Assembly (NCBI GenBank): GCA_963794745.1
Contig: CAWCEZ010000007.1
Span: 186,001 to 250,000 of the forward strand
Length of the DNA stretch: 64,000 nucleotides
Direction of reading: 5' to 3'
DNA from: Fen-671 sp963794745
GTDB taxonomy: Bacteria > Actinomycetota > Acidimicrobiia > Acidimicrobiales > Palsa-688
The translations under genes were made by a program, and so were the position numbers. This document shows positions 1 through 8,372 of the stretch, in pieces (position 1 is the first letter of the stretch; every line of letters begins with the position of its first letter). The notes below the pieces were generated by a model. It was not told the origin of the DNA. It saw only the letters and a list, made by a program, of their open reading frames with translations, and searched no databases.

Positions 1-516
1 ACAGGAAAAAAAGGCTGTGCCTTGCGGCGTAAGGAAAAATTCGTGAAGGTCGCCCATGTAGCCGTTGCCGGCCTCGACCCGAGCCACTTGCGCGTAGGAC
101 GGGCTCGCTATCTCGTAGGACCCTTCCCCGTGGCCCGATACCACTTTTCCCTGCCACCAAGTGAGCACGGGCTGGCCCTTGTACGACTGCGCTTTTAGGT
201 TGAAAGCTCGCAGAGGTTGGCCAGTCTCTGAGAGCGGGTTGAACCACACAAGATCCCCGTTGCCGTCCAGGACTATGGGCCCTTGCTGACCCGGGCCGAA
301 ATGGCTGTCCATCAGGATCAGGCCGGGGGCCTGGAGGTTGCTGGACGTGCCGATCTTGATGGCGGCCGGGCGGAGCTCAGGGTAAGTCCTGAATGTTTGA
401 ACATCGCCTTCGTCGCTCCCGGGCGTTGCCGGCGCTCCTTTAGGGTTCCCGTGGCCGCACCCCGTTAGGGACAACACAGCGGAGCCCAACGCGAAGCCCC
501 CGCCCAATCGGAGCAC
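1..516 (-). CDS. arylsulfotransferase (ASST)-like lipoprotein, 5' part only
   Basis: The reading frame is open from a GTG at 516 to the window edge (172 codons), so the C-terminus is missing. The first 20 residues form a lipoprotein signal: hydrophobic stretch, then LSLTGC, with Cys20 the predicted lipidated residue. The mature part contains GPIVLDGNGDLVWFNP, then YKGQPVLTWWQG and GDLHEFF, which match the beta-propeller arylsulfotransferase family (ASST, PF05935/PF14269) as I know it. Members are secreted or membrane-anchored; many in actinobacteria have no proven substrate. An in-frame stop lies just upstream of the chosen start. Transcribed away from the next gene. Confidence 0.8.
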   Translation of the reverse strand, partial: MLRLGGGFALGSAVLSLTGCGHGNPKGAPATPGSDEGDVQTFRTYPELRPAAIKIGTSSNLQAPGLILMDSHFGPGQQGPIVLDGNGDLVWFNPLSETGQPLRAFNLKAQSYKGQPVLTWWQGKVVSGHGEGSYEIASPSYAQVARVEAGNGYMGDLHEFFLTPQGTAFFSC

Positions 517-663
517 TTCACGCGGCGCGATAGGTTACTTCCAGGCCGGGCCACCAAGGCTAGAACCTTACCTCCGATAGCCTGAGTCGCATATTAACGC
601 CCAATGACGCGCGTCTAAGTCGGCTCGGGAGAGTGAAGAAATCTTGTACCTCGGGAGTAAAAG

Positions 664-1722
664 ATGCGTATCGGTGCAGGGCTTGATGCCCGCTTGGGCC
701 TGACGTTCGACGAGCTACGTGAAGCCGGCCAGGAGGCGGCTCGGGCGGGTTTCGAGAGCCTGTGGACGCCCGCAGGAGGGGTACCGGACGCCTTCCATGT
801 ATGCAGCGCTTGGGCGCTCAGCACGCCACTTCGTACAGGGATATCGGTCGTGCCGGCCGCCCGCATGTGGAGCCCGCTGGCTTTGGCGGCTCAGGCGGCC
901 ACCGTGGGCCAGCTGTCCGAAGGGCGCTTCACGCTAGGTATCGGGACCGGAGGCACCGGCCCTGCCTTCTGGGCCTCGGTCGGCATGCCTAGACCGGCCG
1001 GTGGCCGCCATGCGTGACTATCTCACGGTCGTACGTGCGCTGCTGGAAGGCGAGACCGTCACCTACGAGGGCCCAGCGCTGAGCCTTCGGGACGCCTCGA
1101 TCGCAGTCGGCGGCTTACCCCGGGTACCGCTTTACCTGGGCGCGCTCGGTCCGCAGATGGTGCGCCTGGCGGGCGAGCTGGCGGACGGGGCCTTGCTGAA
1201 CTGGGCTACCACGGAGCGGATCGCCGAAAGCCGCAGCCTGCTGAACGAGGGTGCGAGCCGCGCTGGACGTGACGATGCGGACGTGTCACTGACCATGTAC
1301 ATCCGCGTTTGCGTGGACGACGACATCGCTGCGGCCCGCCAGGCGCTGGGCATTCAGGTGCTCAATTACGCCATGGCCGCACCGGGGATCCCGCTAACGG
1401 CTGGTTACCGCGGGCTGTTCGGGGCAATGGGCTTCGACGAAGCCCTCTCCGAGCTCGAAGGCAGGGCGAACAGCGGGCGAACCCGTGCGTGCCCTGGTCC
1501 CGGCACTTCCCGACGAACTCCTGAACTCCGTCGGCTATTTCGGCTCAGCGGCCGGCGCAGCCGGGAGCCGTCGCCCGCCTATCAGAAGGCCTCGACGAGA
1601 CCATCGTGCGGGTTGTCACCACTGGCCATGGTCTCGGCCCGGTGCTTGCGACCTTGGAGGCGCTCAACCCCGGCCGCATCCGCAAGGCAGTGGCAGCTCG
1701 CGACGCCGGCCCGGCTAGCTAA
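664..1722 (+). CDS. LLM-class flavin-dependent oxidoreductase, frameshifted
   Basis: A luciferase-like (F420- or FMN-dependent) monooxygenase can be read across three frames. Frame 1 (664 to about 1000) has GAGLDARLGLTFDELREAG, then AATVGQLSEGRFTLGIGTGG. Frame 2 (about 1001-1480) has VAAMRDYLTVVRALLEGETV, GPQMVRLAGELADGALLNW and ALGIQVLNYA. A third frame carries ALVPALPDELLNSVGYFG. The last part returns to frame 1: AVARLSEGLDETIVRVVTTG and a TAA at 1720-1722. Breaks fall near 1000, 1480 and 1550. A GGGAG Shine-Dalgarno precedes the ATG. Total length, about 350 aa, is normal for the family. Either a decayed gene or three indel errors; the well-kept motifs favour errors. Confidence 0.75.
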
Positions 1723-2069
1723 CTCCCTAAGGCTCGCAGCCGCTCGCGGGCTCCCGGGGGGACGCTGCCCCATGGCTGGATACCCGCCGCCTCTCGCGTG
1801 AACTTCAAGAACAGTGCTAGGTCCTCGTCGTGGCTGGCATTCAGGCTGTCGAGCCCGTCGACCCAGGAAGTCCACAGTTCGTCGCCAGGGGGCAGAAGGC
1901 GCATAGCTAGGGCGTGGGCGTCAAGCATGGCTTGGTAATTTCCCTCCGTCGCCGCCATCCGCACCAGTACCCGCATGCGAGGGTCCGCCAGTGGGTTGAC
2001 CTTTGGCATTACGTACGTCGGGCCACCGGGCAGCCTCGAGGTCTTCTTGCCCAACAGTGCCATTTCCAC
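1719..2069 (-). CDS. hypothetical protein, last gene of operon
   Basis: I do not recognise this 116-aa protein. It has no signal peptide or membrane segment. The middle is alpha-helical in character (EGNYQAMLDAHALAMRLLPP, then DELWTSWVDGLDSLNASHDE) and could be a fragment of a helical sensor domain. It starts 30 bp after the epoxide-hydrolase-like gene on the same strand, so it may be the distal gene of the transporter operon. It overlaps the stop of the convergent monooxygenase gene by 4 bp. It could also be a chance ORF. Confidence 0.4.
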   Translation of the reverse strand: MEMALLGKKTSRLPGGPTYVMPKVNPLADPRMRVLVRMAATEGNYQAMLDAHALAMRLLPPGDELWTSWVDGLDSLNASHDEDLALFLKFTREAAGIQPWGSVPPGARERLRALGS

Positions 2070-2098
2070 AGACTACTCCGCCCTCAGGGCGCCGGGAC

Positions 2099-3259
2099 CT
2101 ATCGCATCGGTCGGAACGCTGCCCGCAGAGCCTCAGCTAGGAGCTGCGGTTCGCTGATGGCCGGAAAGTGGCCGCCGCGGTCGAACTGCTCCCACGAACT
2201 GAGCGAGAAGTACCTCTCAACCAGCTCGCGGGGAGGTTTCGGGAACGGCACACGCTCCCCGCCGAAGATGCTCACCGCCGTCGGTGTGCTCGGCGGGTCG
2301 TCCAAGGGCAGGTGGTCGCTCGCTGTGCGACGGTACGCCAAGTAAGGCAGTAAAGACGACGCGATCGTGCCCGTCGCCCAGTAGAGGGTGAGCGTCGAGA
2401 GCAGGACGTCACGGCCAAAGGAAGGTCCGCCATCGGCCCCGACGCTGCTCCAGGCTCGCACCTTCTCGCCAACCCACGCCGCCAGGCCGACCGGGGAGTC
2501 CTGGAGGGCGGCTCCGATGGTGAAAGGCTTCGTCGCATGTTCGTGGGCATAACCGCCCTCGTCGGCAACCCATTGCGCGACCTCGGCCGCAAAGTTCCTC
2601 TCCACTTCGTGCAACGGCTCCGGCGGGGGCGCTAACCCGGGCGTGGCCAAATGGACCGCCACCACATTGGCGGGGTACGAACGCGCGAGGTGCGCGGTGA
2701 CGCCAGCTCCAAGATCGCTGCCATGTGCGAAATACCGGCTGTAGCCGAAACCATCGACCATCATCTCGGCCCAGATATCGGCGACGGCGCGAGGGGGAAA
2801 TCCTCCGGGCGGCGCAGGGCCCGAGAAGGCAAACCCTGGCAAGGAAGCAACGACAACGGTGAAGGCGTCGTGCGCCGAACCCCCATGACTTGCGGGATCG
2901 GTGAGCAGAGGGACCAGCTTGTGGAACTCCCAGAACGAACCGGGCCAACCGTGCGTGAGGAGCAATGGTTGCGGCTTGGGGCCGAGTCCGAGCTCGTGCA
3001 CGGCGTGCACAGTTAACCCACCGACATGGACCTGAACGTGGTGCTGGGCGTCGAGCCGTGCCTGGAAATCCTCAACATCGAAGTGCTGCCAATCGGCAAG
3101 CAACTCGGCCAACCACTGTCTTGGTACTCCGCCATCCCAACTGTCCGTACCTGTGTTGGCCATGCCTATGTTGGGAAGTCTCGCCGTCGCAAGACGTTGC
3201 CTGAGGGCCTGAAGCGCTTCGACCTGGAGTTGGGGACGAAAAGCTTCGACCGTCGCCAT
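2099..3259 (-). CDS. epoxide hydrolase family protein (EHN domain, alpha/beta hydrolase)
   Basis: 386 aa, full length. The N-terminal ~110 residues match the EHN cap domain of microsomal-type epoxide hydrolases (LQALRQRLATARLPN, YGVP-like VPRQWLAELLADW). HGWPGS at 103-108 supplies the oxyanion region, Asp182 in HGSDLGAG is the predicted nucleophile, and GGHFP near the C-terminus carries the catalytic His. Known members hydrolyse epoxides, and several homologues act on other esters or lactones. Within a sugar-transport operon a lactone or ester substrate is at least as likely as an epoxide; that is inference. It lies 24 bp after the preceding SDR gene, so co-transcription is likely. Confidence 0.85.
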   Translation of the reverse strand: MATVEAFRPQLQVEALQALRQRLATARLPNIGMANTGTDSWDGGVPRQWLAELLADWQHFDVEDFQARLDAQHHVQVHVGGLTVHAVHELGLGPKPQPLLLTHGWPGSFWEFHKLVPLLTDPASHGGSAHDAFTVVVASLPGFAFSGPAPPGGFPPRAVADIWAEMMVDGFGYSRYFAHGSDLGAGVTAHLARSYPANVVAVHLATPGLAPPPEPLHEVERNFAAEVAQWVADEGGYAHEHATKPFTIGAALQDSPVGLAAWVGEKVRAWSSVGADGGPSFGRDVLLSTLTLYWATGTIASSLLPYLAYRRTASDHLPLDDPPSTPTAVSIFGGERVPFPKPPRELVERYFSLSSWEQFDRGGHFPAISEPQLLAEALRAAFRPMR

Positions 3260-3283
3260 CGGCGGTCAGGTTAGCTCAGGACG

Positions 3284-4315
3284 TCACTGCGGAGCCCGTT
3301 CGGCGAATGCCTGTCGACCGGCGTGATAGGCCCCTACCACCCGCGACAACACCGCGTCCGTTGTATCGTCCTGCCTTGTCTGGTCAGGATGGGAACGGCG
3401 CCATTCCATCATGCGCCCAGCCGCTCTATGGAAGGTAAGTTTTGGTGCGAAGCTTGGGACGAAGCGGCGGATCTTGGAATTGTCGAACACGGCGCTATGC
3501 GCAAGATCGCCGACCAAAAGGTCGGACCAGAACCAATCCGGGGCAACAACAGGGAAGAGCTCCGACGCGACGTGCACCAGCTTGGCGTCCACGCCAAGTG
3601 CGTCACCAACGATCGTATAGATCTGGTCCCACGTGTAAACATCGTCACCGGTAATGTGAAATGCTTCCCCGATAGCCCGCGGGTTACCGAGCAGGCCGAT
3701 CAGGCCGACCGCAAAGTCCTCCGCATGCGTGAGGGTCCATAGCGACGTCCCATCACCATGCACCGGGATTTCCGCCCCGCGAGCGATGCGGGCCACCGCC
3801 GTCCACGCCCCGGGGAGCGGCGGGTTGGCATCGTCGTAGGTGTGCGCCGGGCGCACGATGGTGACCGGGAAACCCTCGTCCCGGTTGGCCCGCCTAAGAA
3901 CCTCTTCGGCACGAAGCTTTCCCCGTGCGTACTCAAGGAACCGGTTATGCGTCGGCGTCGACTCGACGATCGGGGCCTGCAGCACGGGCTTGCCGTACAC
4001 AGAGGAGGAACTGATCTGAACATATTGGCGCGTGCGGCCGCCGAACATCCTGACGCTGCGCTCGGCATCCTCGGCGTCGTAGGACAGGAAATTGACAACT
4101 GTATCAAAATCCAGGCCCTGTATTGCTCTGGCGGTCGACCCCTCGTCGTTCACGTCCGCCCTGAGCCAGGTCACCCCGTCCGGCAAGGCACGTCCGGCAC
4201 CATTGTTGCCTCTGTTCAACCCATAGACCCGCATGCCGCATTCCAATGACAGCCGCACGCAGGAGGCGCTGATGGTCCCCGTGCCGCCGATGTAAAGAAC
4301 CCGGAGGTCGGTCAT
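3284..4315 (-). CDS. NAD-dependent epimerase/dehydratase (extended/atypical SDR)
   Basis: A Rossmann protein beginning MTDLRVLYIGGTGTISASC, the GxxGxxS/G nucleotide-binding motif. Later blocks are VVNFLSYDAEDAERSVRMF, ISSSSVYGKP and an IVRPAHTYDD segment, all typical of the sugar-nucleotide epimerase branch of SDRs. The usual YxxxK is seen as YARGK. I chose the ATG at 4315, directly before the Rossmann strand and preceded by GGAAAG. A GTG at 4375 in the same frame overlaps the upstream region and would add 20 non-conserved residues. Substrate unknown; the operon suggests a sugar or sugar lactone. Confidence 0.8.
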   Translation of the reverse strand: MTDLRVLYIGGTGTISASCVRLSLECGMRVYGLNRGNNGAGRALPDGVTWLRADVNDEGSTARAIQGLDFDTVVNFLSYDAEDAERSVRMFGGRTRQYVQISSSSVYGKPVLQAPIVESTPTHNRFLEYARGKLRAEEVLRRANRDEGFPVTIVRPAHTYDDANPPLPGAWTAVARIARGAEIPVHGDGTSLWTLTHAEDFAVGLIGLLGNPRAIGEAFHITGDDVYTWDQIYTIVGDALGVDAKLVHVASELFPVVAPDWFWSDLLVGDLAHSAVFDNSKIRRFVPSFAPKLTFHRAAGRMMEWRRSHPDQTRQDDTTDAVLSRVVGAYHAGRQAFAERAPQ

Positions 4316-4378
4316 ATCTCTTTCCATCATCTTGTTGTGTTTCCTTTCGGTTTCGCTGAGGCGCCGGAGCGCCACCCT

Positions 4379-4738
4379 TTAGAACCGGCCCGCGTACCAG
4401 TCTTCGAAGCCGTTTTCGACAACGGACACCAAGATGTCCTCGGGCCGGACGCCGTGGCGGCCCAGACCCTCGACGATGGCCCGGTAAAGCCTTTGCTTAA
4501 TGGCGACGCTGTACATGTGCACCATCGTGACCCTTATGAGAACGAGGCGCTGCCGGTCAACGTTGTTGTAGCCGGGGTCGAACTTCAGCTCGCCGGCGTC
4601 GTGGGGTTGAAAGACCTGGAAAAGGTCGTCTGCCGGGATACCCAATGCCTCGATCTGGGCATTGTGGATAGCGGCGCTGAGCTCTTCATGGAGCGAATCG
4701 AACAGCTCCCGATCAAGATCGACTTGGACCAACGGCAT
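4379..4738 (-). CDS. tautomerase family protein (4-oxalocrotonate tautomerase-like)
   Basis: 119 aa. The frame can be extended upstream, but the ATG at 4738 is chosen because it puts Pro directly after Met (MPLVQVDLDRELFDSLHEEL). The amino-terminal Pro, exposed by Met removal, is the catalytic base of this superfamily. GGAGAT sits upstream at normal spacing. The long form with QPHDAGELKFDPGYNNVDR and VEDILVSVVENGFEDW-like C-terminus resembles the fused Tautomerase_2 group. These enzymes move protons between keto and enol forms. A tautomerase inside a sugar ABC operon is unusual and suggests that an enol or 2-oxo acid is an intermediate. Confidence 0.85.
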   Translation of the reverse strand: MPLVQVDLDRELFDSLHEELSAAIHNAQIEALGIPADDLFQVFQPHDAGELKFDPGYNNVDRQRLVLIRVTMVHMYSVAIKQRLYRAIVEGLGRHGVRPEDILVSVVENGFEDWYAGRF

Positions 4739-4758
4739 TACAGAATCTCCTTTGTAGC

Positions 4759-5700
4759 TCACGACAACCAATGCTCCGGGCCGGGCGTGAGCGCCTCGAT
4801 CTCCGACCAGAGCTCGTCAGGGATGGGATGGGCAGCTAGCGCCAAAGCTTCGTCATAGCGCTCCGGGCGCGACATGCCCACAATGGTTGAGGTAATGCGG
4901 GGTTCGCGCAGGGAGCACTGCAGGGCCGCAGCCGCCATCGGGACCGCGGAACGCTCACATGCGACGTGCATGGCGTAGACCGCCTCGAGCAGAGCCGGCG
5001 AGGCCGGGCGATAGGCGTACCGCGGCGAAAGTGCGGCGCCCTTGGCCAGGATCCCGCCTCCGAAGGGGGCACCGTTCACAACCGCGACTTTGGCGGCGGC
5101 GCAGTCCTCCAGGAGGGGGTCGGCCGAGCGGTCGAGCAGGGTCCAGCGGTTGTGGGTCAACACGACCTGAAAACTTCCTGTGGCGACAAAGCGGCGCAGA
5201 AGACCGATCGGGCCGCCGGCCACACCAATGTTGGCCACCTGGCCCTCAGCCATGAGTTCTCGCAGCGCGGCGACGGGCCCGTCGTGCGCCATTGCTTGGT
5301 CGAAGCCGATCCGCTCCGGGTCATGGATGTACAGCAAGGGAAGCTGGTCCAGGCCGAGGCGGGCCATGCTCTCTCGGGCCGAGGCGAGCACCCTGCGCCC
5401 ATCGAATGGCCCGTTCTCCTCGGGGTCCACCTTGGTGGCCAAGAGCAGGCCCTCCGGCACGCCCCCCAGTTCGTCCAGGGCTCTACCGAGGCGCTCCTCG
5501 GAGACGCCGTAGCCGTTCGAGGTGTCGACGAAGTTGAGCGGCCCTGCGAAAGCACGTCGGGCGGTGGCCATGGCTTGCTCTTCGGGCACTGGGGCCCCAT
5601 AGACGGGGATCGCCCCTATCTCGCCCGTGCCGACACATAGCCCGCTCACCAGCCACCCCGTCGCGCCCAAGGGCCGCGGCGTGAGCAAATCAACGGTCAC
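4759..5700 (-). CDS. aldo/keto reductase (aldose 1-dehydrogenase-like)
   Basis: 313 aa AKR TIM barrel. LNFVDTSNGYG carries the active-site Asp and Tyr region, ATKVDPEENG the Lys, LLYIHDPERIGF the His strand, and VVGMSRPERYDEAL-type sequence lies near the end. The overall pattern fits the D-threo-aldose/L-fucose 1-dehydrogenase group, which oxidises the anomeric carbon of aldoses. The GTG at 5700 is chosen because it overlaps the stop of the upstream SDR gene as GTGA, implying translational coupling. A closely similar protein is encoded at 50995-51946 beside the beta-galactosidase cluster, so the two are paralogues. Confidence 0.87.
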   Translation of the reverse strand: MTVDLLTPRPLGATGWLVSGLCVGTGEIGAIPVYGAPVPEEQAMATARRAFAGPLNFVDTSNGYGVSEERLGRALDELGGVPEGLLLATKVDPEENGPFDGRRVLASARESMARLGLDQLPLLYIHDPERIGFDQAMAHDGPVAALRELMAEGQVANIGVAGGPIGLLRRFVATGSFQVVLTHNRWTLLDRSADPLLEDCAAAKVAVVNGAPFGGGILAKGAALSPRYAYRPASPALLEAVYAMHVACERSAVPMAAAALQCSLREPRITSTIVGMSRPERYDEALALAAHPIPDELWSEIEALTPGPEHWLS

Positions 5701-6602
5701 TGGACCACCTCCTGTTCGGCCCACCAATGGTGCTGCGGCTCGTAGCCGAGGAGGCGCCTGGCTTTTTCGATCGATAACAGACTGTCGTTCGGGCCGAGAC
5801 CGTCGGCGAGGGGCGTACCGGGGAAACAGTGCTCGACGAGGTCAGCATTGGGAAGTCGTACAACGGTTTCGGCGTTCGCCACGACGAACACCTCGCAGCC
5901 GCGGAGCGTCGACTCGAGCGCCTTGCGCACCGCCTGGGCACCGTCGCGGGCGTCGATATAGCCCCAGAGGTTCCAGCGCCGCTCGTAAGGGTCGAGCTGG
6001 AAGCCCGCGAACTTGGCGTAGTCCGCTTGCAACTGCACGTTGGAAAAGCGCAAGCCGAACATCTTGAGCTCCGGGTCCCGGCGGCAGAACTGCTCGGCCA
6101 TCTCCTCGGCGAGCAGCTTGGAAAGGCCGTAGGCGCTCTCCGGCCGCGCCGGCGACTGCTCGTCGACGGGCAAGTAGGAGGGGGGCGTAGTGAAGGGCAG
6201 GCCGAAGATGATCTCGCTGGAGGCATAGACGACATTGCGCACCCCGAGCCTTCTTGCGGCCTCGAAGACATTGTAGGTACCTGTCACATTGTTCTTGAAC
6301 GTCGTGGCGTTCGGCCTCCGGCCGGGTGCCGCTGTGGCAGCAAGGTGGACGACGGCGTCGCTGGCCTGGCAGAGATCGGCCCCGGCGACCGCCTCGAGAA
6401 CCTGCCCTGCATCCTCCAGGTCGACTTGCAGGAACGGGCATAACTGGTCGGCAGGCGCCACGAGGTCAGCGTTGAGGACGTTGTGCCCGTGCGCAACAAG
6501 ATCGGCGACAACGACTGCCCCGAGCTTGCCGCTCCCGCCGGTGACAAGAACGTTCATTGGCGCTTCGACCGGGCCGCTTGAGCCGGCCACTTGCCCCGTC
6601 AC
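5697..6602 (-). CDS. NAD-dependent epimerase/dehydratase (uronate-dehydrogenase-like SDR)
   Basis: Extended SDR: MNVLVTGGSGKLGAVVVADL is the Rossmann GxxGxxG segment, followed by VVHLAATAAPG, VVYASSEIIFG with the catalytic Ser, and YGLSKLLAEE with the YxxxK pair. The N-terminal half resembles uronate dehydrogenases and related sugar SDRs. The GTG at 6602 overlaps the permease stop as GTGA. An internal ATG at 6557, right before the Rossmann strand, is an alternative start. Together with the aldo/keto reductase downstream it could oxidise an imported sugar to a lactone or keto sugar (inference). Confidence 0.83.
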   Translation of the reverse strand: MTGQVAGSSGPVEAPMNVLVTGGSGKLGAVVVADLVAHGHNVLNADLVAPADQLCPFLQVDLEDAGQVLEAVAGADLCQASDAVVHLAATAAPGRRPNATTFKNNVTGTYNVFEAARRLGVRNVVYASSEIIFGLPFTTPPSYLPVDEQSPARPESAYGLSKLLAEEMAEQFCRRDPELKMFGLRFSNVQLQADYAKFAGFQLDPYERRWNLWGYIDARDGAQAVRKALESTLRGCEVFVVANAETVVRLPNADLVEHCFPGTPLADGLGPNDSLLSIEKARRLLGYEPQHHWWAEQEVVQ

Positions 6603-7390
6603 TTTACGGCGCCCGCAGTGAGCCCGCGCTCGAAGAGCCTTTGCAGCCCAAGGTAGGCGACGATCTCGGGGATCGCCGTCACCACGGCTGAGGCGAGGAT
6701 TTTCGTCTGGTCGTCGTTGAACTCACCAATAAAGAACTGTGGTACAAGTGTGATCGTCTGCATGTTCGTCGCCTGCTCGAACACGAGCGGCATCAGGTAG
6801 TCGTTCCAAGCGGCGATAAGGGTGAAGATGACAACAGCGGCAGCGATCGGTCGGGTGAGCGGGACGATCAGGTGCCTGAACGTCCGGACCGGCCCGGCGC
6901 CATCGACGCGGACTGCCTCGAACAGTTCGTTGGGCAGGCCACTGATGAAGTTGCGCGTCAAAAGGACGGCAAAAGGGATCTGCAAGGCGGCTAGCGGGAG
7001 GATGACCGCCCAATAAGTATTGTACAGGCCCAGTTTTTGGTCGGTGGTGAACAGCGGGGCGAGCAGCACAACCTCCGGGAGCGTCAGGCAGGCGAGCAGC
7101 ATCCAGAAGTACACCTCGCGCCCGAAGAGCCTCAGCTTGGCAAAGCCGTATGAGGCGAGCATGGCGCAGAGGTAGACAAGGATGATCACGCTGACCGAAA
7201 TGATGGCGCTGTTTATGAAGAAACGGGCGAAGCCCGGTACCTCGGCGACCGCCTTGTAGTTCTCGAACCCACGACCAGCTAGAGAGCCCTGCACCATCAC
7301 TATGAGAGGGAACAGGTACGGCACGACCATTATCGTGACGACGACCTGAAGGATGACCCGCTTCCAGCGCTTGCTGACTTCGAACATCAT
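6599..7390 (-). CDS. carbohydrate ABC transporter permease (MalG type)
   Basis: 263 aa with about six hydrophobic membrane segments, starting VILQVVVTIMVVPYLFPLIV. The cytoplasmic EAA loop reads EAVRVDGAGPVRTFRHLIVP, the contact site for the ATPase. This is the CUT1 family inner-membrane partner of the preceding permease, with which it overlaps by 4 bp (ATGA). No ATPase gene is in this operon, so a shared MsiK-like ATPase elsewhere is likely, as is usual in actinobacteria. Confidence 0.93.
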   Translation of the reverse strand: MMFEVSKRWKRVILQVVVTIMVVPYLFPLIVMVQGSLAGRGFENYKAVAEVPGFARFFINSAIISVSVIILVYLCAMLASYGFAKLRLFGREVYFWMLLACLTLPEVVLLAPLFTTDQKLGLYNTYWAVILPLAALQIPFAVLLTRNFISGLPNELFEAVRVDGAGPVRTFRHLIVPLTRPIAAAVVIFTLIAAWNDYLMPLVFEQATNMQTITLVPQFFIGEFNDDQTKILASAVVTAIPEIVAYLGLQRLFERGLTAGAVK

Positions 7391-8334
7391 GCCACTGCTC
7401 TCCTACTGCGCCACAGCTGGAGCACGACCCCGAATATCACGGCGATCACGAGCAGGACGATCGAAAGTGCCGCTCCATAGCCGACGTTGTCGAGCTGGAT
7501 GATCTCCTGGTAGATGTAGGTCCCGAAAAAGTTGGTGGCATAGTCGGGGCCCGCCTGGGTGACCAACCATGGGATGTCGAAGGTCTTGAGCGCCCCGATC
7601 ACGCTCAGGGTCGCCAGAGCGAACGTCGTGCCGGCGACACTCGGCCAAACGATCCGGGTGATCACCTTGAAGTTGCCGGCGCCGTCGAGGCGCGCCGCCT
7701 CGAGGACCGACTGGTCGATCTGGCTCATCGCCGCGTAGTAGAGGACGAAAGTGAAGCCGGTGAACTGCCAGATGGTGATCGCCATGAGCGCAGGCAGCGC
7801 CGTCGACGTCTGCCCGATCCACGGCTGGGTCAGCGAGCCGAGCCCGACGTGCTGGAGCACCTCGTTGAACTGCCCTCCGGGCGCCAGCATCGCCCGGAAG
7901 ACCGGCGCCATGATCGCCGGGGCGAGCACGACCGGGATGAAGATGATCACCTTATAGAGCACTGCCAGACGGATCCGCGAGTGCAGGAGCACGGCGAAGG
8001 TGAGGCCGAGGAAGGTCTGGACCGTGAAGGTGACCGCGAAGAACACCACCGTGTGGCGCACCGCGCCCCAGAACACCGGGTCGTGGAAAAGCTGGGTGTA
8101 GTTCCCGAAGCCGACGTGCTGCGGGTTCGGGCTGATGCCGTCCCAGGTCCACGTCGAGATGAGACCGGTGTAGCCGATGCAGTAATAGATGAGCCCGACG
8201 CACAGGACGAGCGCAGGGAGGATCCAGGGGAGGCCGGAGGCGACCTTGACACCCCGACGGCGGCCGAGCCCGGGCGCGGAGGGGGCGGGCGCTTCGCCGG
8301 AAAGACTGCCGAGGTCCTGGTGGACCGTGGCCAT
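7387..8334 (-). CDS. carbohydrate ABC transporter permease (MalF type)
   Basis: 315 aa. A cytoplasmic N-terminus of about 30 residues is followed by six membrane helices. The EAA loop is EAARLDGAGNFKVITRIVWP. Belongs to the CUT1 sugar-permease family and forms a heterodimer with the MalG-type protein encoded immediately downstream. The gene lies 38 bp after the binding-protein gene, where expression can step down from the abundant binding protein to the membrane subunits. Confidence 0.93.
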   Translation of the reverse strand: MATVHQDLGSLSGEAPAPSAPGLGRRRGVKVASGLPWILPALVLCVGLIYYCIGYTGLISTWTWDGISPNPQHVGFGNYTQLFHDPVFWGAVRHTVVFFAVTFTVQTFLGLTFAVLLHSRIRLAVLYKVIIFIPVVLAPAIMAPVFRAMLAPGGQFNEVLQHVGLGSLTQPWIGQTSTALPALMAITIWQFTGFTFVLYYAAMSQIDQSVLEAARLDGAGNFKVITRIVWPSVAGTTFALATLSVIGALKTFDIPWLVTQAGPDYATNFFGTYIYQEIIQLDNVGYGAALSIVLLVIAVIFGVVLQLWRSRRAVA

Positions 8335-8372
8335 GCGAAACGCCCGCTCTCCCTAATCCCGCTACTTGCGGC